From Treponema sp. (GTDB lineage Bacteria > Spirochaetota > Spirochaetia > Treponematales > Breznakiellaceae), in NCBI GenBank assembly GCA_031277045.1, contig JAISLX010000082.1, positions 1 to 10,458 on the forward strand: DNA of 10,458 nt, written 5' to 3'. The position numbers were made by a program, and so were the translations under genes. The notes under the pieces were generated by a model. That model was not told the DNA's origin. It did not search any database and was given only the letters and a program-made list of their open reading frames with translations. This document shows, in pieces, positions 1-7,500 of this stretch (positions are counted from its first letter, which is position 1; each line of letters begins with the position of its first letter).

Positions 1-448
1 CCGGGTGATCCGGGTTATAATTGGAAACAAATCGTGAAAGGTAGTAATAAAACAGTATCTTTAGCGCTTCGTCGTTCTCGAACCATTTAAGGGTAAGCCG
101 GATCCATTTATCCGCGCCGGTAATGTGGATCGCCGTACCGCCGCTTGTGTTCCGCACAAATACCGACACGGTTTTCAGGTTCTCCACCGTAACAAAGCCG
201 GGGCCCCTGGTAGTAATTACCGTCTCTCCGCCGCGCATCTCTCCCTGAGCCCTGCTTATATTCCAATAGACCTTTTTATCCGTAAACACCACGCAGCGCT
301 TAAGGTTTTTAAAAGGAGATTCGTCCAGCACAATTTGAATCGTTTCGTCCTCGCCAATAGAAAAAATCTTTTTTACCCTGGCCGTTTCACCGGCATCAAG
401 ATTGACTATGTAGCGGCCGCGCCTCAGCATTTTTAAAAAGCCAGTCAT
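1..448 (-). CDS. Unrecognised protein, N-terminal part (possible PH-like fold), runs off left edge
   Basis: Read on the minus strand from ATG at 448, the frame stays open for 149 codons to the window edge, so the C-terminus is missing. An AGGAG ribosome binding site (458-462) lies 9 nt upstream of the ATG, which supports this start; a second ATG is at codon 7. The protein begins MTGFLKMLRRGRYIVNL and contains LDESPFKNLKRCVVFTDKKV (residues 41-60), then YWNIS and VTVENLKTVSVFV. Alternating short beta-like stretches and a phrase meaning roughly 'becomes visible as a defined strand pattern followed by YW' recall bacterial PH-like domains, but I do not recognise the family and give no function. 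There is no signal peptide; a cytoplasmic location is likely. It is divergent from the pseudouridine synthase gene, with about 90 bp between them. The plus-strand open frame at 125-436 is its shadow. Confidence 0.72.
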   Translation of the reverse strand, partial: MTGFLKMLRRGRYIVNLDAGETARVKKIFSIGEDETIQIVLDESPFKNLKRCVVFTDKKVYWNISRAQGEMRGGETVITTRGPGFVTVENLKTVSVFVRNTSGGTAIHITGADKWIRLTLKWFENDEALKILFYYYLSRFVSNYNPDHP

Positions 449-538
449 CGTACAACGCTCCTGTTCCGGTTTTTCCGCCCGCCGGACCGGTTTCCGGCCC
501 CCTTCCCCTCACCGGACACACCATGATATATCGGTTTA

Positions 539-1534
539 GTGGCTATGACAAGTCTGTCTGTTGGCGCGGATGACGGGGGCCGCCGTTTGGACCGGGTACT
601 GCGAAAAGCCCTTCCGGCCCTTCCCCTTTCCCGAATCTACCGCCTAATTCGGGAAGGCGGAGTCCTCGTGGACAGGCAGCCCCGGGACGCCGCTTTCCGC
701 GTCCAGGCCGGGCAGGAGATCGCCCTTCCCGCCGGGGAAGGCGCTTTTCCGGCGATGTCTGCGGCGCCGCAGGCCGGCGTGAAAACGTCAGCGGCGCGAA
801 CAGCGTTCGGCACGCTGCCCATTCTCTACGAAAGCCCCGATCTTCTGGTCCTCAACAAAGCGGCCGGCATCCCGGTTCACGGACCGGACGGAAGTCTGGA
901 TTCCCTGGTACGGGCTTATCTGGCCCCCAGGCTGTCCCCCTCCCTTTCGTTCCGGCCCGGCCCCCTGCACCGCCTGGACAAGCCCACCAGCGGCATCGTG
1001 GTTTTTTCCGCAAGCCTTAAAGGGGCCCGGTATTTTAGCGCCCTGTTGCGGGAGGGGAAGATTCGCAAACAGTACTTGGCGCTGGTAGAAGGCCGCGTGG
1101 ACGGGCCGGGGCGCTGGGAGGATCTCCTGTTTCGGGACCGGGAACAGCGCGGGACCATCGTGTCGGCGGGGGGGAAACCGGCCCGTACCGGATATGCCCC
1201 GCTGGCCTGGTATCCCGGCGGGAAGAGCGGAACGGGCGGTTGTACCCTCCTCCTCCTGAAACCTGAAACCGGCCGCCACCACCAGATCCGCGCCCAGGCC
1301 GCGTTCCACGGCCACCCCCTGGCCGGGGATTCCGTGTACGGCGGCCATTCCCTGCTGAACCTGCCGCCCCTCCGTCGTAACCCGCCCAAAGGTCCCGTGC
1401 CTCCGTTCCTGCTTCACGCCTGGAAACTCGCCGGAGACGGCTTGTTCCCTCCCCTGGACGCGCCGCCGCCCGCCTGTTTTCTGGCGCTTGCCGAAACACT
1501 TTTTGGCCCAAACGTCCTCCCGGGACATGGCTAA
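539..1534 (+). CDS. RluA-family pseudouridine synthase (RNA uridine isomerase)
   Basis: A 331-residue enzyme that converts uridine to pseudouridine in RNA, probably 23S rRNA (RluC/RluD type) or tRNA; the exact target cannot be read from sequence. Residues 15-63 look like an S4 RNA-binding domain (RRLDRVLRK...LIREGGVLVD). The catalytic domain starts near residue 93. The family signature HRLDKPTSG is at 144-152, with catalytic Asp147, followed by the second motif GRHHQIRAQAAFHGHPLAGD (245-264) and LLHAW (291-295). A low-complexity Ala/Gly/Pro linker of about 30 residues joins the two domains. The length fits the family. The start used is GTG at 539; ATG at 545 is an alternative, and neither has a clear Shine-Dalgarno sequence, so the first residues are uncertain. 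High GC produces several long antisense open frames over this gene, which I take as shadows. Confidence 0.93.
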   Translation: MAMTSLSVGADDGGRRLDRVLRKALPALPLSRIYRLIREGGVLVDRQPRDAAFRVQAGQEIALPAGEGAFPAMSAAPQAGVKTSAARTAFGTLPILYESPDLLVLNKAAGIPVHGPDGSLDSLVRAYLAPRLSPSLSFRPGPLHRLDKPTSGIVVFSASLKGARYFSALLREGKIRKQYLALVEGRVDGPGRWEDLLFRDREQRGTIVSAGGKPARTGYAPLAWYPGGKSGTGGCTLLLLKPETGRHHQIRAQAAFHGHPLAGDSVYGGHSLLNLPPLRRNPPKGPVPPFLLHAWKLAGDGLFPPLDAPPPACFLALAETLFGPNVLPGHG

Positions 1535-1602
1535 GCTCCGTCATTAAGCGCCCGCGCCAGGATCATTGCGGTCTATGCGGGCCCTGCCCTGTTTGAACCT
1601 AC

Positions 1603-1631
1603 TTGGTGAATCCCCGGACCCCGGGTATAGT
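1603..1631 (+). promoter_or_regulatory. Candidate sigma-70 promoter of the GH2 gene
   Basis: A TTGGTG element (1603-1608) is followed after 17 nt by TATAGT (1626-1631), a 5/6 match to the -10 consensus. The -35 match is only 3/6. Spacing and position, about 30 nt upstream of the GH2 start, fit a promoter for that gene separate from the pseudouridine synthase. Confidence 0.42.
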
Positions 1632-1643
1632 GGACCATACTAC
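1625..1643. promoter_or_regulatory. Imperfect palindrome over the -10 region, possible operator
   Basis: The 19-bp site GTAtagTGGaCCAtacTAC is symmetric at the upper-case positions: outer GTA/TAC and inner TGG/CCA around a central A. It overlaps the candidate -10 box and ends 5 nt before the AAGGAG ribosome binding site. That placement fits a repressor operator, such as for a LacI-type sugar regulator, but no regulator gene is in the window and the match may be chance. Confidence 0.35.
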
Positions 1644-1662
1644 GCGACAAGGAGTGGGTTCT

Positions 1663-3405
1663 ATGACGGATATACCACGGCCCGAATATCCAAGGCCCCA
1701 AATGGTCAGGAAAGACTGGGAAACCTTGAACGGTTCCTGGGAATTTGAAATTGATTACGGGAAAAGCGGTTTTGAACGAAAGCTTTACGAAGCGGGTAAT
1801 TTTTCACGGCGCATTACCGTCCCCTTTTGTCCTGAATCAAAACTGTCGGGGATTGGGCACAAGGATTTTATGCCGGCGGTCTGGTACCGCCGGTCCTTTG
1901 TCCTGCCCAAAGACCGGCTGGCGGGCCGGGTACTCCTCCATTTCGGCGCGGTGGACTACAAAGCAAGCGTGTATGTAAACGGGCGGCTTGCCGGAACTCA
2001 TTCCGGCGGCTACGTCTCCTTTACGCTGGATATAAGCCATCTGACCGCAGAGGGGGCAAACACCCTGGTACTCTGCGCCGAAGACGATGTCCGCGGCGGC
2101 AACCAGCCGCGGGGCAAGCAGTCCGACCGCTACGAATCCTACGGCTGCCTCTATACCCGGACTACCGGGATTTGGCAGACCGTCTGGCTTGAATATGTTC
2201 CGGACCGGTACATAAAAAACTACCGTATCATACCGGATCCGGAAAACGGCCGCGCCCTGCTGACGGTACAGTTTGCCGGGACCCCCGCCTCGGACAGGGC
2301 CGGCGAAACTCCGCCCGTGGAGGCCGCCGTGTCTTTTGAAGGCCGGGAAGTCTGCCGCGCATCTGCCCGCGCATCGGGAAACGCCGCCTGTCTCGTCCTC
2401 CCCGTCCCGAACCCCGCGCTGTGGGATCCGGGAACGCCCAACCTCTACGATCTCGATATCGCCTGGGGGCAGGACAGGGTAAAGGGCTATTTCGGCATGA
2501 GGTCCGTTTCCCTGACGAACAACACGATTTGTATTAACGGGCGGCCCGTCTACCAGCGGCTGGTGCTGGATCAGGGCTTCTACCCCGACGGCATCTACAC
2601 CGCCCCCAGCGATGATGATTTACGAAAGGACATAGAACTGTCCCAGGCCGCCGGTTTTAACGGCGCCCGGCTGCATCAGAAAGTTTTTGAAGAACGGTTT
2701 CTCTACTGGGCGGACAAACTGGGGTACATTGTGTGGGGCGAACACGCCAGTTGGGGACTCAACATTGACCGGGAGCAGGCCTACCTGCCCTTCGCCACCG
2801 AATGGCGGGAAATTGTGGAACGGGACTTTAACCACCCCGCCATCGTAGGCTGGTGCCCCTTCAACGAAACCGGAAAATCCCAGGTGGACGGCATACTGCG
2901 GGGCGTGTACGACCTAACCAAACAGCTCGACCCCACCCGTCCGGTAATCGACGCTTCCGGCTATGTCCACGTGAGTACCGATGTCCTCGACACCCACGAC
3001 TACGAACAGGATCCCGCTGTATTCAAAAAAGCCTACGCGGGCATGACCGGGGAAAACGTCCACTATCCCTGGGACATTAACGGCCTTTTTTCCAGGAACA
3101 TCCCCTACTTTGTCAGCGAATACGGCGGAACCTGGTGGAACGCCGGGGAAGCGAAACAACAGGCCGCCGGCTGGGGCTACGGCAACCGTTGCAAGACCAT
3201 CGAGGAAGTCTACACCCGGATAGAGGGCCTGACCAAAGCGCTGCTCGACAACCCCCGGATCTGCGCCTTCTGCTATACCCAGCTTACCGATGTTGAACAG
3301 GAACAGAACGGCATCTACACTTACGACCGCCGCCCCAAGTTCGACATAAACCGCGTCAAGGCCATCTTTGGCGCCCCCGCCGCGATAGAAAAAAGCTCTA
3401 CCTGA
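1663..3405 (+). CDS. Glycoside hydrolase family 2 protein (beta-galactosidase/beta-glucuronidase-like)
   Basis: A 580-residue retaining beta-glycosidase. ATG at 1663 is chosen because AAGGAG (1649-1654) sits 8 nt upstream; the open frame extends back to TTG at 1603, which has no such site and falls in the candidate promoter. Domains in order: GH2 sugar-binding jelly roll (about 20-180, with WYRRSF and VYVNGRLAGTHSGGY), an Ig-like sandwich (about 185-285), and the TIM barrel (about 288-570). The likely acid/base is Glu402 in GWCPFNETG and the nucleophile Glu486 in FVSEYGG. The length matches beta-glucuronidase, but I do not see the NxK carboxylate-recognition motif of true glucuronidases: the matching stretch reads QLTDVEQEQNGIYTYDRRPK (540-559). 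A galactoside or other neutral sugar is therefore more likely; the specificity is inference. No signal peptide is seen, so it probably acts on imported oligosaccharides. It is followed by an intrinsic terminator. Confidence 0.92.
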   Translation: MTDIPRPEYPRPQMVRKDWETLNGSWEFEIDYGKSGFERKLYEAGNFSRRITVPFCPESKLSGIGHKDFMPAVWYRRSFVLPKDRLAGRVLLHFGAVDYKASVYVNGRLAGTHSGGYVSFTLDISHLTAEGANTLVLCAEDDVRGGNQPRGKQSDRYESYGCLYTRTTGIWQTVWLEYVPDRYIKNYRIIPDPENGRALLTVQFAGTPASDRAGETPPVEAAVSFEGREVCRASARASGNAACLVLPVPNPALWDPGTPNLYDLDIAWGQDRVKGYFGMRSVSLTNNTICINGRPVYQRLVLDQGFYPDGIYTAPSDDDLRKDIELSQAAGFNGARLHQKVFEERFLYWADKLGYIVWGEHASWGLNIDREQAYLPFATEWREIVERDFNHPAIVGWCPFNETGKSQVDGILRGVYDLTKQLDPTRPVIDASGYVHVSTDVLDTHDYEQDPAVFKKAYAGMTGENVHYPWDINGLFSRNIPYFVSEYGGTWWNAGEAKQQAAGWGYGNRCKTIEEVYTRIEGLTKALLDNPRICAFCYTQLTDVEQEQNGIYTYDRRPKFDINRVKAIFGAPAAIEKSST

Positions 3406-3425
3406 CCGGATGGTGGAAGAAAATG

Positions 3426-3462
3426 GACTTGTTCGATAACCCGGTTGGTTATCTCACAAGTC
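3426..3462. repeat. Palindromic repeat, TTGTTC family, copy 1
   Basis: A hairpin with arms GACTTGT-tc-GATAACC (3426-3441) and GGTTATC-tc-ACAAGTC (3447-3462), loop cggtt: a 16-position stem with one 2-nt internal mismatch. It lies 20 bp after the GH2 stop codon and just before the terminator. Its left arm matches the pattern TTGTTC-NNNA-AC(C) shared with the elements at 3521-3550 and 4440-4478. Confidence 0.6.
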
Positions 3463-3466
3463 TCCC

Positions 3467-3503
3467 AAAAAACGCGGGGTTTTTGGCAAAATCCGCGTTT
3501 TTT
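3467..3503 (+). terminator. Intrinsic terminator after the GH2 gene
   Basis: AAAAAACGCGG (3467-3477) pairs with CCGCGTTTTTT (3493-3503) across a 15-nt loop, and a T-rich run continues to about 3512. This is a standard rho-independent terminator, about 60 bp after the GH2 stop codon. The A-tract on the left arm means it could also work on minus-strand transcripts. Confidence 0.8.
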
Positions 3504-3520
3504 GTTGTTTTTAAGCGGCT

Positions 3521-3550
3521 GTTGTTCAGAAACTGAAGTTTCTGAACAAC
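3521..3550. repeat. Palindromic repeat, TTGTTC family, copy 2
   Basis: GTTGTTCAGAAAC (3521-3533) and GTTTCTGAACAAC (3538-3550) form a perfect 13-bp stem with loop tgaa. It lies between the GH2 terminator and the gene starting at 3605. There is no T-run, so it is not an obvious terminator. The left arm follows the same TTGTTC-NNNA-AC pattern as the other two copies. Confidence 0.65.
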
Positions 3551-3604
3551 TCTAATAAAGAACCCCGTGGTAAACGGATACTACGGAACTGTGTAAAACA
3601 TACT

Positions 3605-4309
3605 ATGGCTTTTTTTGATATTTCCAAAGCATGGGTTATTCTGGCGCCTTTCCCGGCGCCGGCCGCGGCGGAGGATCTGGGCCGCTGCATTGCCGCGCTT
3701 CGCAAACGGGATGGCCTGGGCGGCGATATTCCCGCCATTTTGGACAGCGCCGGTCCCGCTCCCGGGGATTCTGTTCCCATTTTTGTGTTGAACATGGAAC
3801 ATTCATGTAATGACCGGGGAGGTTACACCTGGCGGACCAGTCATGACCGGGTGGAGATTTACGGCGATTCGCGGCGGGGTTTCTGCAACGGAATCTACAG
3901 TTTTCTTGCGGCCCTGGGTTTCCGCTGGCCCGGCCCCGGCCAGGAACTGCCGCCCCTCGTTCCGGCGGAGACCAGTCATACCGGACCGGGGATTTATCCC
4001 CTCAGCGTTCCGGGGGCCTATGTCCGCTCCAACCCTTCCCCGGAACACCGGCGCCGCTTGATTATTCCGTCCCCGGTTCCGGACAGGGAAATGCCCGCTC
4101 TGTGCCGGTGGGCCGCCCGGAACCGTGTGGATGCCCTGGTGTTCCCGTTACAGGACGCAAAGTTCAGGAAGGGCCCAAAAACCACGGCGGCGGAAGCGGA
4201 AAAAGACTGGGGCTTTATCATTGAGACGGGGACCCCCCCGGACAGCGGAACCACGGGGGAAGACCCCGCCCTGTACATCTACGAGAACGGCGCCGTCAGA
4301 AAGCTGTAA
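3605..4309 (+). CDS. Short protein with GH67/GH20/DUF4838-like N-terminal region, probably truncated
   Basis: A 234-residue protein. The best recognisable stretch is residues 73-117: WRTSHDRVEIYGDSRRGFCN, then GIYSFLAALGFRWPGPGQELPP. This resembles the conserved end of the non-catalytic N-terminal alpha/beta domain found in alpha-glucuronidases (GH67), GH20 hexosaminidases and DUF4838 proteins, where the phrase runs 'gG.rG.lyGvy.fLe.lG.rWy.PG'. Residues 166-207 (LCRWAARNRVDALVF, then AEAEKDWGFIIETG) look like the start of the following barrel in DUF4838-type proteins. The gene then stops at VRKL, where relatives would continue for several hundred residues, so the catalytic part is absent. No clear ribosome binding site precedes the ATG. 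It may be a decayed remnant or a stand-alone sugar-binding domain. It lies between GH2 and GH38 genes and is flanked by palindromic repeats. Codon use looks normal. Confidence 0.6.
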   Translation: MAFFDISKAWVILAPFPAPAAAEDLGRCIAALRKRDGLGGDIPAILDSAGPAPGDSVPIFVLNMEHSCNDRGGYTWRTSHDRVEIYGDSRRGFCNGIYSFLAALGFRWPGPGQELPPLVPAETSHTGPGIYPLSVPGAYVRSNPSPEHRRRLIIPSPVPDREMPALCRWAARNRVDALVFPLQDAKFRKGPKTTAAEAEKDWGFIIETGTPPDSGTTGEDPALYIYENGAVRKL

Positions 4310-4324
4310 AGCCGGAAGACTCGC

Positions 4325-4338
4325 TTGTTCCGGGACAA
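4325..4338. repeat. Short near-palindrome TTGTTCCGGGACAA
   Basis: A 14-bp near-palindrome with one mismatched pair, 15 bp after the stop codon of the preceding gene. It starts with the same TTGTTC hexamer as the three longer stem-loops nearby and could be a decayed or partial copy. Short enough to be chance. Confidence 0.25.
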
Positions 4339-4385
4339 AACCGCCGCGCCGGATTCCGCTTCCAATTACCGGTTGCAACCCGCGA

Positions 4386-4414
4386 TTGTACATTCCGGCG
4401 GAATCGTGTATACT
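4386..4414 (+). promoter_or_regulatory. Candidate sigma-70 promoter upstream of the GH38 gene
   Basis: TTGTAC (4386-4391) and TATACT (4409-4414) are separated by 17 nt; the -10 element matches consensus at 5/6 and the -35 at 3/6. Transcription would start near 4421 and give a leader of about 130 nt that carries a hairpin and an inverted repeat before the GH38 start. Confidence 0.45.
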
Positions 4415-4429
4415 TGACACAAGGAAAAC

Positions 4430-4441
4430 ATGGATACTTGA
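4430..4441 (+). other. Three-codon mini-ORF in the GH38 leader (ATG GAT ACT TGA)
   Basis: ATG at 4430 follows AAGGA (4421-4425) by only 4 nt and reads Met-Asp-Thr-stop. The TGA overlaps the first bases of the 17-bp hairpin at 4440. It also overlaps the second copy of the direct repeat ATACTTGA (4410-4417 and 4434-4441). It could be a leader peptide, or the start of a coding region interrupted by the palindrome, or chance. Confidence 0.2.
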
Positions 4442-4478
4442 GCTTGTTCCAAAACCAACCGGGTTTTGGAACAAGCTC
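4440..4478. repeat. Palindromic repeat, TTGTTC family, copy 3 (perfect 17-bp stem)
   Basis: GAGCTTGTTCCAAAACC (4440-4456) and GGTTTTGGAACAAGCTC (4462-4478) form a perfect 17-bp stem with loop aaccg. It sits between the candidate GH38 promoter and the GH38 gene, so it would be in the mRNA leader. No T-run follows directly. The left arm matches copies 1 and 2. The segment GGAACAAGCTC also resembles GGAGCAAGCTC in the repeats near the right end of the window. Confidence 0.72.
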
Positions 4479-4500
4479 ACTTAACTGGTTTTTCCAAAAG

Positions 4501-4531
4501 CGCATTTCAACACAATTGATTTTGAAACGCG
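4501..4531. promoter_or_regulatory. Imperfect inverted repeat upstream of GH38, possible operator
   Basis: CGCATTTCAA (4501-4510) and TTGAAACGCG (4522-4531) are inverted copies matching at 9 of 10 positions, with an 11-nt AT-rich spacer. Arm length and spacing would suit a dimeric regulator. It ends 10 nt before the AAGGGG ribosome binding site of the GH38 gene. An RNA hairpin is the alternative reading. Confidence 0.35.
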
Positions 4532-4553
4532 ATTACTATACAAGGGGCAGATT

Positions 4554-7500
4554 ATGCTGGAAGCAAAACAAATCGACAGAGTTATCAGGAAACTGGAACG
4601 CTTTTGTAAAATGTTGGAGGGGCGGGTCTTCGTTAAGGCGGCGGATCTTCCCATGAGCCGTTTTGAAACCCTGGAACGGTTCCACCAGGTGCCGGACGCG
4701 AAGCTCTTTACCGCGTTTAGCCCCGGTGAAAGCTGGGGCGGGGAAGGCAAATTCTGCTGGGAACGGGGAACCTTTACCCCCGGCGGGGAACTTGCGGGCA
4801 AACGGCTTTACGTGTACCCCCGCACGACACGGAACGAAGGTATGCTCTGGGTCGCGGGGGAACCGTTTGGTATCTTTTCGGGAACCAAAGAGCCCCACGC
4901 CGATCATTACTGCGCCCTTATCACCCTTAAAGCCGAAACGGGCAAACCCATCGACATTGCTTTTGAATGGTACGCCGGCCACGAGATTCTCGGCACCCAG
5001 CCGTTTGAAAACAACAAGGTCAGTTACGCCTGCACGCTGGGCACAACCGAAATCTGCGTCAAAGATGAGGAACTAAGCGATTTTTGCGCCGACCTTGCCG
5101 TGGCGGTGGACATGGAAAAGGCCCTGGACAATGACAGTTTCCGCCGCGCGGATATTCAGAACACCCTCCTCAAGGTTCATCAGATCGTCTACGCCGATCC
5201 TGACAATGTGGCGGACGAGGAATTCCGGCGCGCCCTGCGGAAAGCGGCGCCGCTGCTCAAAGATGTATTAAAACCCGCAAACAGCGGAAGCGTCCCTTTC
5301 GCGGGCCTTGTTGGGCACTCCCACCTGGATACGGCATGGCTCTGGCCCATTGAAGAGACCCTTAAAAAATGCGCCCGGACCTATTCCAATCAAATTTCCC
5401 TGATGGAACAGTACCCGGAGTACCTGTTTGTGCAAAGTTCGGCCTACCACACGGAACTAATACGGCGGAACTACCCGCAGCTTTTTGAGCGAATCAAGGA
5501 AAAGGCGCTGCAGGGCCGTTACGAACCCAACGGCGCCGTATGGGTTGAATGTGACTGTAATATCGCGTCCGGGGAAACGATGGTCCGCCAGTTCCTCTGG
5601 GGCCAGCGTTACACCAGGGAACACTTTGGCTTTACATCGGACGCTTTCTGGCTGCCCGACACCTTTGGTTACAACGCGGCAATACCCCAGATTATGCGGC
5701 TTGCGGGGGTGCGGTATTTTCTGACCACGAAAATTTCCTGGAACGACACGAACCAGTTCCCCTACGACACGTTTTACTGGCAGGGCATAGACGGAAGCCG
5801 GGTGCTGACCCATTTTAACCAGACCCACCTGTGGCCCCTGCCTTCCGAACTGATCCGGCACACAACGGAAAACATCCGCGAAAAAAACGTAAGCCGGCGG
5901 AAACTCTTTTCCTTCGGCTTTGGCGACGGCGGCGGCGGCCCCTACGCGGAAATGCTCGAAATCGTCCGCCGCATTGCCGATACCGAAGGGGTTCCCCGCA
6001 CGGCCTATACCACGGTGAGCGCCTTTATGCAGGAACTGGAAAAAGAAATAAGGGAACCTTCGGTCTACGCGGGGGAACTGTACCTGGAAATTCACCGGGG
6101 AACCCAAACCAACCAGCATCAGATAAAGCGCAACAACCGCCTGGCGGAAATCGCAATCCGGGACCTGGAATACGCCGAAGTCCGCGCCGCCGCCGCGGGT
6201 AACCGGGAAGCGTCCGGCGCGGAGATCCGCCCCCTGCTGGAAACCCTGCTGGTAAACCAGTTCCACGACATCCTTCCCGGAACCTGCATCCCGGCAGTTC
6301 ACAAAAAATCAATCGCGGACACTTCCGCGCTTATCGCCGCAAGCCGTTCCCGCACGGCGGAACTTCTGGGAAACAGCGGGCAGGGATATACCCTTACCAA
6401 CACCCTTTCGTTTGACCGCAGTGATGTTTTTTATCTTGACCAGGGGGATTACGAACTGCCCGCCGGGGCGCGGCAGCAAAAAACCAGAAGCCTTTTGGGC
6501 GGAAAAAAAACGGCCATCGCGGGTTTTGTTATCCCCGCCCTGAGCAGCCGGGCTATAGCCCCCGCCGCAAAACCGGCGGGAGCAGGGGCAAGCCCCTTTA
6601 GTTTTTCCGGAAATAAACTGGAAACCCCCTTCGCGCTGATCCGCTTTGCCGAAAACGGAACTATTGATTCTTTCCTGGATAAAACCGCGGGAAACCGGGA
6701 ACTGCGGGGCGAGGGCTTTCCCCTGGGAACCCTGCTCATGGCCGAAGACGTATCCCTAAGCTGGGACAACTGGGATATTGACGCGGATATCGAGTATAAA
6801 TTTCAGGATGCTTCGGAACTGCTGGAACGGAGCGTGGTGTCCGATGGGGAAGTAGAATTCCGCATACGGAGCAAATACCGCATCTCCCCCAAGTCAACGG
6901 TGGAGCAGGACCTGGTGTTCTACTCAGACTCGCCCCTGGTCCTCTACGAAACCAAAATCGACTGGCACGATCAGCACCGTTTTCTCAAGGCAGCCTTTGA
7001 CACCACCGTGTTCACACCCGAGGCGCGGCACGAAATTCAGTTTGGCTACATCAGGCGGCCGGCGTTTCACAGCACGTCCCTGGAAAAGGCCAAATTTGAG
7101 GTAACCAACCACAAGTACACCGACCTTTCCGAATCCCGTTACGGCGCGGCGGTTCTTAACGATTCCAAATACGGCGTGTCGGTAAAAGATTCGCGCATAC
7201 GCCTTTCGCTTCACAAGGGGGGGAACCGGCCCGATTACACCGCCGACGAGGGCCTGCACGAATGCCGTTACGCATTCCTGCCCCACAACAGTCCCTTCTC
7301 GGCGGAATCCGTAGTTCATCCGGCCTATACCTTTAACCACCTGCCGGTTGTTACTTCCGGCAAGCGTGAAGCAGATTCCCTTTTCCGCGTTGACGCGCCC
7401 ACCGTCATTGCCGAGGCCGTAAAACCCTGCGAGGACACCCAGCGGGCCTACATTGTGCGCCTGTACGAGTGTGAAGGTTCCACTACCCCGGCTGTGCTGG

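Noticed and set aside
125..436. Plus-strand open frame of 103 codons
   Set aside because: It is antisense to the minus-strand gene 1-448, which has a proper ribosome binding site and more protein-like sequence.
481..498. Small hairpin GCCGGA-ccggtt-TCCGGC between the divergent genes
   Set aside because: A 6-bp stem built from GC-rich words common throughout this DNA is not significant.
788..1544. Several long minus-strand open frames over the pseudouridine synthase
   Set aside because: High GC removes stop codons in the antisense frames; the Arg/Gly/Pro-rich translations match no family, and the plus-strand gene carries clear catalytic motifs.
1535..1602. Possible tRNA or other RNA gene between the pseudouridine synthase and GH2
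   Set aside because: No cloverleaf pairing or CCA end could be made out, and the stretch is too short.
1603..1662. Upstream TTG start for the GH2 protein (20 extra residues)
   Set aside because: ATG at 1663 has AAGGAG at ideal spacing, and the extra residues overlap the candidate promoter and do not look like a signal peptide.
5457..6302. 281-codon minus-strand open frame inside the GH38 gene
   Set aside because: It is antisense to the catalytic core of an intact GH38 enzyme, with no recognisable domain and no ribosome binding site.
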